A DNA stretch of 64,000 bases from assembly GCF_033118175.1 (NCBI RefSeq), contig NC_083692.1, forward strand, positions 17,480,501 to 17,544,500, in the 5' to 3' direction. This DNA is from Dama dama. Its lineage: Eukaryota; Chordata; Mammalia; Artiodactyla; Cervidae. Shown piece by piece: positions 56,236 to 64,000 of this stretch (positions are counted from its first letter, which is position 1; the number at the start of each line of letters is the position of its first letter). A program made the position numbers and the translations under genes. The notes under the pieces are model-generated. The model was given only the letters and a program-made list of their open reading frames with translations, did no database searches and was not told the DNA's origin.

Positions 56236-59200
56236 GTATGTGGCCTACCTACCTTATCAGCATGGGAACAAGAGACATGTTCCTGAAAAATATTCTTTGG
56301 AGAAGCTGGCTCTTTGGTAACTGAATGGCAAAGAGGTGGTTTGTGGAAGAATAGGTATGAAAATGCTTTGCAATGGGTAAACCACAACGCAAATGGAAGC
56401 TTTTCTGTGTATGTGCATGCTCAGTCGTGTCCGACTCTGCAACTCCGCAGACTGTATAGCCTGCCAGGCTCTTCTGTCCATGGGATTTTCCCAGGGAGAA
56501 TGCTAGAGTGAGTTGCCATTTCCTCCTCCAGGGGATCTTCTCCACCCAGGTCTCTTGCATTGGCAGGTGGATTCTTTTACCACTGAGTCACCTGGGAATC
56601 CCTACTGGAAGCTTTGTCTGCTGTTATTATTGGTCTAACAGTGGTATTGAGTACCAGCACACATATGGATGAGCTTCTCTTTTACAAAGAGAAAGGGCTT
56701 CTCCAGTTCTCCCTATTGGGGCATCATCAAAACAAATCACAATTCTTACAGGAAAGTTAACACTGATCAGAGATGACATTTAAATGACTGTAATTTATGT
56801 AACTGCTTCCTCTGTAGCTGTTGCATTTTCTTCAGACCTTTTTTCCTCTTCAATCCTCTCCCATTCCTCTACTTAATTCCTTAATTATGCTCATTTTAGG
56901 TTTTAAAGGACAAGTACCTTTTCCAGGGGAGGACTTCCCAGGTGGCTCAGTGGTAAAGAATCTGCCTGCCAATCCAGGAGATGTGGGTTCTATCTATTCC
57001 TAGGTCAGAAAGATCCCTTGGGGATCCCTTGGAGAAGGAAATGGCAACCCACTCCAATATTCTTGTCAGGGAAATCCCATGGACAGAGGAGCCTGGAGGG
57101 CTACAGTCCAAGGCGTCACAAAGAGTTGGATACAACTTGCCGACTAAGCAACAACACCTTTTCCAGGTGAACTTTTCTAATGAAAATATTCATTCCAGGG
57201 TAAGTAATAGTAACACTGAACATGGAGCCTGGTATTACTATGACATATTAGTAATTGAGGGGATGAACAGACTGTTGACAGCCTCTGCCTTGACTTCACT
57301 AATCTTCCCTAATGACAAAGATGAAATCTTAGTTTGCCTTCTGTCTTCTATAGGGGAGTATCAGGCTATTGCCTTCCCAGTGTATCTCCAACCCCAAAGA
57401 TAATGAGTTAAGACTGCAGAACTTGCCAAAGCCACTTAAAAGTTCAAACCTGAATCTTTGAAATGTGAATGTTAAGTGTCACTACCTCTTTTTCCAATGA
57501 TTTGCAAATCAGTTCCTCCTGGCCCCTGCTCATATATGAGTGCCTGTTGGAAGAAAAGAATTACTGAAAATCATAGCAAGAGCTATGTTTCAGATAGCTT
57601 TGCCTCCAGTCATGTAGGGTAGGCTTCCCTGATAGCTCAGTTGGTAAAGAAGCTGCCTGCAATGCAGGAGACCCCGGTTCGATTCCTGGGTTGGGAAGAC
57701 CCCCTGGAGAAGGGATAGGCTACCCAGTCCAGTATTTTTGGGCTTCCCTTGTGTCTCAGCTGGTAAAGAATCTGCCTGCAATGCGGGAGACCTGGGTTCG
57801 ATCCCTGGGTTGGGGAGATCCCCTGGAGAAGGGAAAGGCTACCCACTCCAATATTCTGGCCTGGAGAATTCCGTGGACTATATAGTCTGTGGGGTCACAG
57901 TCAGACACAACTGAGCAACTTTCACTTTCATGTAGGGTAAGTTCCTGTGGCTTAATAAATGGGTTAAAAATTAATGAAGATTAATAAAAGTTGTTGAGGG
58001 AAAAGGAGCAGATGGCAGAAGAGCCCATCTTTATAGCACCTTCCACCCCTCAATGTAAAGAGATAATAAAAGAATGCAGAAAAACAATTTTTAAATATTT
58101 ATTTATTTGGCTGTGGCGGGTCTTTTAGTTGCAGCTCACAGGATCTTTGTTGAGTCCTGCAGATCTTTTGTTGTTGAGCTAGGACTCCCTAGTTGGGGTT
58201 GTGGGGGGTGGGGGTGGGTCATGTGTCTTAGTTGCTCTGGGGCATGTAGGAAATTAGTTCCCCTACCAAGGATCAAACCCGCATTGCAAGGCAGATTCTT
58301 AACCACTCTACCACCAGAGAAATTTTCTTTATCCCTGTATTATTTATTAACTCCTGCTCTAATCTTTGTTATTTCCCTTTTTTGCTTGATTTGAGTTCAG
58401 TTTGCCCCTCTCTTTCTAGTTTCTTAATGTGGAAGTTCTAGGTTATTGGTTTGAGGGTACCTTTTTTTTTAGATTGAGACTAGAATTGGTGATTATAATC
58501 TTTAAAATGTTTGCAGATGACTGTTCAAGAGGAAATATGGTTATGAGGGAGGATCAGCTCTTGGGAATTTTCTTAGGAGAAAGCACTACTTGCTTGTTTA
58601 GATATATAGTCAAAGCTGAACATGAGTCAGCAATATTGTGTTACCATTTAAAAATAAGAACAGAATCCAGTGCACAGATAAAAAGCCATAGGAAATCTCT
58701 ATTCTCAACATCTGTCAAAGTTGGGAGTGTTTTGTTTACTCTCAGGAATTCAGATAAATCACACTGCAGTTTAAAGTGTATCGAACTATTATAACCTCCT
58801 GCTCAAAACCTCCACACAATCCTTCTTATAGCAAGTTACCATATAAGGTAACTAAGAAGGAGGCACAGCCCACCCCCCTGGGTTTACATTAAGTAGAAGA
58901 GAGTGCAGTTGTTGCACAAAGTCAGTGGGACATGGAGTCTTATTCAAATCCGTTCTCTGTATTCTTCTTTAATGCTTCAATCTACAACCCTTAATCATGT
59001 TGTAGATATCTCTTGTTTTTCTTGATTCCTTAATTTCCTCCATATCCTTTAAACTGTTATTTGACCGAAGCCTCTTTTGTTCATTATGCAAACATGTCTT
59101 TGCTTTGAACATAACTGATTTGATGAATACTTCAGTTCCTCATCAAACATACTTTTGCTCTGCATAACATTTTCTTTGGCCAACTCCAGCAATATCCCAT

Positions 59201-60439
59201 ATTTACTAGATCACTAGTCCAGCATTTGGACATGCAGTCCTGTTAACTCCCATTTTCTTTTGTAATCCAACTCCTTCTATTTAGATAGAATGTAACAAGC
59301 AATAACTTTTATAAATCCTTAGTTGGAAATTTTACAAAAATAAAATTGCCTCTGAAACATTGCTACTTTCCCCCAATTTTCAGTTATTTCACAGTTAATG
59401 CTTTATAGGAAAGAACAATAAAAAGTCTAAGAAAAGAGCAGTTACAATGATTAGATGTTTTTCCTAAGCTTATTCAACATTAAAGGCCTTGTGATTATTT
59501 AGACAGAAGAAAGTCAAGTGAAAACAATAGTTAATGTGGTCTTATGAAATGTAGTTGTTTAGAGGCTGATCACCAGCAACTTTTTCCTTCTCTCAGAGGA
59601 TGAGAGAAAATGGGCTTTGAATGCAAGGTAAGGACCTTGGATTAGACTGTTTCTTTACAGTGAGAACAATGGAATGATTTGCCCAGGAAATTGTGAAATA
59701 CTCTCTAATGATCTTTAAAGATACTTAAGTCATTGGACACTTAATGGACACTTAATCATCTGGGTTTGTTTAGGTATGGTCTTGGCTAAAGAGAAACAGA
59801 AGGATCGGATAACTTTATGCTTTTTTCTATTTAATATATCTATTAGATTCTTGATTAGGAGAAGGAAAATGAACAAGATATAGTCCAGTATCCTAACAAA
59901 AATCAGCCTTAGAGAATCATTTTGAAAACATCTGATTTGGTCTTAAATCTTTAGTACTTAATCAAATTGACTACGCAGTGAAAAATGCTGGTGCCTGGGT
60001 TTTATAGGGTGGAAGAAGGAAATGGAGTCAAGTGGTCAACACTTCACATTAAGATCAGCAATGAGATTCTCCTTGCTGTAGTTCTGTTTTGACTGTTCTG
60101 GACAATATCAAATTAGTTTCAGTGGCTTGATTGTAGGCCAAGGTTCTGGCAAGAGACTGTAGTCTTGCTTTGTTTTGTTCAGTCTCACTGGATTTCTCCT
60201 CTTTGTCTTTTTCTTTCCCTTAGGCTGAGGGTAAAAAGCTTGGATTAGTAGGCTGGGTCCAGAACACTGACCAGGGCACAGTGCAAGGACAATTGCAAGG
60301 GCCCACCTCCAAAGTACGTCATATGCAGGAATGGCTTGAGACAAAAGGAAGTCCCAAATCACACATCGACAGAGCAAGCTTCCACAATGAGAAGGTCATC
60401 ATAAAGCTGGACTATGCAGATTTCCAAATTGTGAAATAA
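56146..60439 (+). CDS. ACYP1: ACYP1, acylphosphatase-1
   Basis: Small cytosolic enzyme that hydrolyses the carboxyl-phosphate bond of acylphosphates such as 1,3-bisphosphoglycerate. Two coding exons, 56146-56235 and 60224-60439, join in phase 0 to 101 residues with TAA at 60437-60439. The signature blocks are GKVQGVFFRKYTQ (catalytic Arg26 in the phosphate loop) and GWVQNTDQGTVQG (catalytic Asn44), and the end is DYADFQIVK. Two ATGs are near the start (MSMAEG). The first matches the 101-residue bovine form I recall, while the 99-residue human form starts at the second. An untranslated exon ends at 55734, and the acceptor of the first coding exon is CTCTGACAG before 56138. The intron between the coding exons is 4 kb and carries several SINEs. 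No lesion seen. Confidence 0.97.
56412..56605 (-). repeat. Bov-tA SINE
   Basis: Reverse-strand copy from GTGCATGCTCAGTCGTGTCC to GAGTCACCTGGGAATCCC in the ACYP1 intron. Confidence 0.9.
56928..57155 (+). repeat. Bov-tA SINE with 12-bp TSD
   Basis: Forward copy between ACCTTTTCCAGG at 56916-56927 and 57156-57167, ending in GACTAAGCAACAAC. Confidence 0.93.
57622..57927 (+). repeat. dimeric Bov-tA SINE with 12-bp TSD
   Basis: Two tRNA-like heads in tandem, GGCTTCCCTGATAGCTCAGT and GGGCTTCCCTTGTGTCTCAG at about 57739. The first unit stops after CCAGTATTTTT and the second has the full Bov-A tail. TCATGTAGGGTA at 57610-57621 and 57928-57939 brackets both together. Confidence 0.92.
58092..58320 (-). 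repeat. CHR SINE
   Basis: Reverse-strand CHR: TTTATTTATTTGGCTGTGGC, then CTAGTTGGGG and GGATCAAACCCGCATTGCAA, ending at CTACCACCAGAGAAA. Confidence 0.75.
58325..60220 (+). other. ACYP1 intron, nothing recognised
   Basis: About 1.9 kb of unique sequence ending in the pyrimidine tract before the ACYP1 acceptor. No exon or assignable repeat. Confidence 0.5.
60224..60439 (+). CDS. ACYP1: ACYP1 coding exon 2
   Basis: 71 codons and stop, starting AEGKKLGLVGWVQNTDQGTV; contains the catalytic Asn. The acceptor is TTTCCCTTAG. Confidence 0.96.
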   Translation, partial: AEGKKLGLVGWVQNTDQGTVQGQLQGPTSKVRHMQEWLETKGSPKSHIDRASFHNEKVIIKLDYADFQIVK

Positions 60440-60645
60440 TGGCCTGCATTTAAATTTTCCAAGATACTGAGTGGTTTTGTTTTTCATTGTTAATAGAGAT
60501 AGAACTATTCTGTGTTCAATATTAGAATTTGTCAATAAGTTATTTTAGCATGTTACTTGCTGGTTACTGTGTATTATATGTGTGATGAAAAGAATTAAAA
60601 CTATACACAATTCTAATCAATAAAAACAGAACCTTCTGTGTAAGA
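60440..60645 (+). other. ACYP1: ACYP1 3' UTR
   Basis: AATAAA at 60619-60624 (TCAATAAAAACAG) predicts cleavage at about 60640. Confidence 0.75.
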
Positions 60646-60836
60646 TACTTCTTTTCTTTTTGATGAACTTCATTTTGGGCAAAATAAGAGGCATTTACTC
60701 TGTGAACATCTTTGGGAAGAGAACTTTGAGGTAACAAGGAAGTCTGAAAGAAAAAGCAGTTACTTTTACTCATTTCTTTTTAATAGTTTCCACGAAATTT
60801 TCTTCAGGAAATTATACCTAATAAGAACAAAAATCC

Positions 60837-60990
60837 TGGGACTCCCCTGGTGGTCCAGTGGCTAAGACTGTGAGCTCTCAATGCTGGGGCCCTGGGTTTG
60901 ATCCCTGGTTGGGGAACTAGACCCCACATGCCACAACTAAGACCTTGTGCAGCCAAATAAATAAATAAAAATAAATATTAAAAAAAACCC
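60837..60990 (+). repeat. CHR-type SINE
   Basis: GGGACTCCCCTGGTGGTCCA head, TTTGATCCCTGGTTGGGGAA, and a tail of AAATAAATAAATAAAAATAA. Confidence 0.8.
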
Positions 60991-61032
60991 CAAATCCTAA
61001 AGTTCAATTTGTTAGCTGTCCAAATGATATCT

Positions 61033-61240
61033 GGGTTTCCCTGTTGGCTAAGTAGTAAAGAACCCGCCTACCAATGCAGGATATCCCAGGTTCAGTCCCT
61101 AGGTCGGGAAGATCCCCTGGAGCGGGAAAAGGCAACCCACTCCAGTATTCTTGCCTGGAGAATCTCATGGACAGAGGAGCCTAGCGGGCTATTACAGTCC
61201 ATGGGGTTGCAAAGAGACACGACTGAGCACAGCACATACA
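61033..61240 (+). repeat. Bov-tA SINE with 12-bp TSD
   Basis: Forward copy bracketed by CAAATGATATCT at 61021-61032 and 61241-61252. Confidence 0.93.
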
Positions 61241-61465
61241 CAAATGATATCTTGGACTAACTATTTTACATTTTCTGGAGTTTCTGCTGTCATTTCTGTC
61301 CTCCAGGTAAGGCATTCACATAAACTGATGCTATGGGTTAAATTATGTTACCCTCCCACCCCTGCCAAATTCACATGTTGAAGTCCTCTCAATACCTAAG
61401 TATGCGACTACATTTGGAGAGAGGGCCTTTATAGAGGTAATTAAGATTAAACAAAAACAATACCC

Positions 61466-64000
61466 AGTTGTGGATGGGACTGGTGATAGAAGCAAGGTCC
61501 AATGCTGTAAAGAGCAATATTGCATAGGAACCTGGAATGTTAGGTCCATGAATCAAGGCAAATTGGAAGTGGTCAAACAGGAGATGGCAAGAGTGAACAT
61601 TGACTTTCTAGGAATCAGTGAACTAAAATGGACTGGAATGGGCAAATTTAATTCAGGTGACCATTATGTCTACTACTGTGGGCAGGAATCCCTTAGAAGA
61701 AATGGAGTAGCCATCATAGTCAACAAAAGAGTCCGAAATGCAGTACTTGGATGCAATCTCAAAAACGACAGAATGATCTCTCTTTCCAGTGCAAACCATT
61801 CAATATCATGGTAATCCAAGCCTATACCCCAAATAGTAACGCTGAAGAAGCCGAAAGTGGAACGGTTCTATGAAGACCTACAAGACCTTTTAGAACTAAC
61901 ACCCAAAAAAGATGTTCTTTTCATTATAGGGGACTGGAATGCAAAAGTAGGAAGTCAAGAAACACCTGGAGTAAAGTAACAGGCAAATTTGGCCTTGGAT
62001 GAAGCAGGGCAAAGGCTAATAGAGTTTTGCCAAGGCAACACACTGGTCACAGCAAACACCCTCTTCCAACAACACAAGAGAAGACTCTACACATGGACAC
62101 CACCAGATGACCAACACCGAAATCAGATTGATTATATTCTTTGCAACCAAAGATGGAGAAGCTCTATACAGTCAGCAAAAACAAGACCTGGAGCTGACTG
62201 TGGCTCAGATCATGAACTCCTTATTGCCAAATTCAGACTTAAGCTGAAGAGAGTAGGGATAACCACTAGGCCATTCAGGTATGACCTAAATCAATTCCCT
62301 TATGACTATACAGTGGAAGTGAGAAATAGATTTAAGGGACTAGATCTGATAGACAGCCTGATGAACTATGGACAGAGGTTCGTGATATTGTATAGGAGAC
62401 AGGGATCAAGACCATCCCCATGGAAAAGAAATGTAAAAAAGCAAAATGGTTGTCTGAGGAGGCCTTATAAATAGCTGTGAAAAGAAGAGAAGCATAAAGC
62501 AAAGGAGAAAAGGAAAGGTATTCCCATCTGAATGCAGAGTTCCAAAGAATAGCCAGGAGAGATAAGAAAGCCTTCCTCGGCAATCAATGCAAAGAAATAG
62601 AGGAAAACAACAGAATGGGAAAGACTAGAGATCTCTTCAAGAAAATTAGAGATACCAAGGGAACATTTCATGCAAAAATGGGCTCAATAAAGGACAGAAA
62701 TGGTATGGACCTAACAGAAGCAGAAGATATTAAGAAGAGGTGGCAAGAATACACAGAACAACTGTACAAAAAAGATCTTCATGACCCAGATAATCACAAT
62801 GGTGTGATCACTCACCTAGAGCCAGACATCCTGTAATGTGAAGTCAAGTGGGCCTTAGAAAGCATCACTACGAATAAAGCTAGTGGATGTGATGGAATTC
62901 CAGTTGAGCTATTTCAAGTCCTGAAGGATGATGCTGTGAAAGTGATGCACTCAATATGCCAGTAAATTTGGAAAACTCAGCAGTGGCCACAGGACTGGAA
63001 AAGATCCGTTTTCATTCCAATCTCTAAGAAAGGCAATCCCAAAGAATGCTCAAACTACCACACAATTGCACTCATCTCACACGCTAGTAAAGATGCTCAA
63101 AATTCTCCAAGCCAGGCTTCAGCAATACATGAACCGAGAACTTCCAAATGTTCAAGCTGGTTTTAGAAAAGGCAGAGGAACCAGAGATCAAATTGCCAAT
63201 ATCTGCTGGATCATCAAAAAAGCAAGAGAGTTCCAGAAAAACATCTATTTCTGCTTTATTGACTATGCCAAAGCCTTCGACTGTGTGGATCACAATAAAC
63301 TGTGTAAAATTCTGCAGGACATGGGAATACCAGACTACCTGACCTGCTTCTTGAGAAACCTGTATGCAGGTCACGAAGCAACAGAACTGGACATGGAACC
63401 ACAGACTGGTTCCAAATAGGAAAAGGAGTACTTCAAGGCTGTATATTGTCACCCTGCTTATTTAACTTAAATGCAGAATACATCATGAGAAACGCTGGGC
63501 TGGAAGAAGCACAAGCTGGAATCAAGACTGCCGGGAGAAATATCAATAACCTTAGATATGCAGATGACACCACCCTTATGGCAGAAAGTGAAGAAGAGCT
63601 AAAGAGCCTCTTGATGAAAGTGAAAGAGGAGAGTGAAAAAGTTGGCTTAAAGCTCAACATTCAGAAAACTAAGATCATGGCATCCAGTCCCATCACTTCT
63701 TGGCAAATAGATGGGGAAACAGTGGAAACAGTGGCCAACTTTATTTTTTGAGCTCCAAAATCACTGCAGATGGTGATTGCAGCCATGAAATTAAAAGATG
63801 CTTACTCCTTGGAAGGAAACTTATGACCAACCTAGATAGCATATTAAAAAGCAGAGACATTACTTTGCCAACAAAGGTCTGTCTAGTCAAGGCTATGGTT
63901 TTTCCAGTGGTCATGTATGCATGTGAAAGTTGGACTGTAAAGAAAGCTGAGCACTGAAGAATTGATGCTTTTGAATTGTGGTGTTGGAGAAGACTCTTGA
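61466..64000 (+). mobile_element. BovB (RTE) LINE, long, broken, runs off edge
   Basis: Begins near the APE-type endonuclease (IGTWNVRSMNQGKLEVVKQE, ISELKWTGMG, later IIGDWNAKVGSQ and the SDHELLIAKF block). It goes through the reverse transcriptase (QAGFRKGRGTRDQIANICWI, YADD in NNLRYADDTTL at about 63551) to the C-terminal region at the window edge. The frame is broken repeatedly: a shift near 61790-61815, a stop at 61977-61979 (GTAAAGTAA), CTG TAA at 62833-62836, and TGA at 63749-63751. It cannot move on its own. Its 3' end is outside the window. Confidence 0.93.

Noticed and set aside
57625..57700. tRNA gene from the cloverleaf-like SINE head
   Set aside because: It belongs to a Bov-tA SINE with target-site duplications; not an independent tRNA gene.

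Overview
This is a vertebrate nuclear genomic window from a ruminant, most likely cattle or a close relative. Genes have introns with canonical GT/AG junctions. The repeats are diagnostic: BovB (RTE) LINEs ending in short TGAAC repeats, many Bov-tA/Bov-A SINEs and CHR-type tRNA-derived SINEs. I cannot separate cow from sheep or goat by eye. The gene order NEK9 > < ZC2HC1C < > ACYP1 matches the conserved mammalian block on human 14q24.3, shown here in the opposite orientation.

Layout. (1) 1-38.6 kb, + strand: NEK9, a NIMA-family mitotic kinase. The window holds 20 coding exons with every junction in phase. They encode the last 844 residues: most of the kinase domain from just before the catalytic loop, seven RCC1-type repeats, a glycine/acidic linker, a coiled coil and the C-terminal dynein-light-chain-binding motif. 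The first exons lie left of the window. (2) 38.6-41.3 kb: short intergenic gap between convergent genes. (3) 41.3-50.8 kb, - strand: ZC2HC1C, with two coding exons (530 residues, two C2HC zinc fingers) and one 5' non-coding exon in a CpG island. (4) 51.07-51.57 kb, + strand: a candidate small two-exon gene that I do not recognise. It starts in the same CpG island, divergent from ZC2HC1C, and would encode 108 residues with one membrane segment. (5) 55.4-60.6 kb, + strand: ACYP1, acylphosphatase-1, complete at 101 residues. (6) 61.5-64.0 kb: a long but broken BovB LINE running off the right edge.

NEK9 introns are heavily loaded with retroelements. Intron 61-level nesting is seen between exons at 20.7 and 23.4 kb, where a processed COX6C pseudogene with a clear 16-bp target-site duplication sits inside a BovB copy. 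That BovB copy is inverted relative to another BovB copy at 15.7-18.15 kb, and the two share the same 2-base frameshift deletion. The three recognised genes do not form a pathway. Their proximity is conserved synteny, with a shared bidirectional promoter only at the ZC2HC1C/candidate-gene island. No prokaryotic, viral, CRISPR or novel multi-gene system is visible. The best candidate for something undescribed is the 108-residue open frame.
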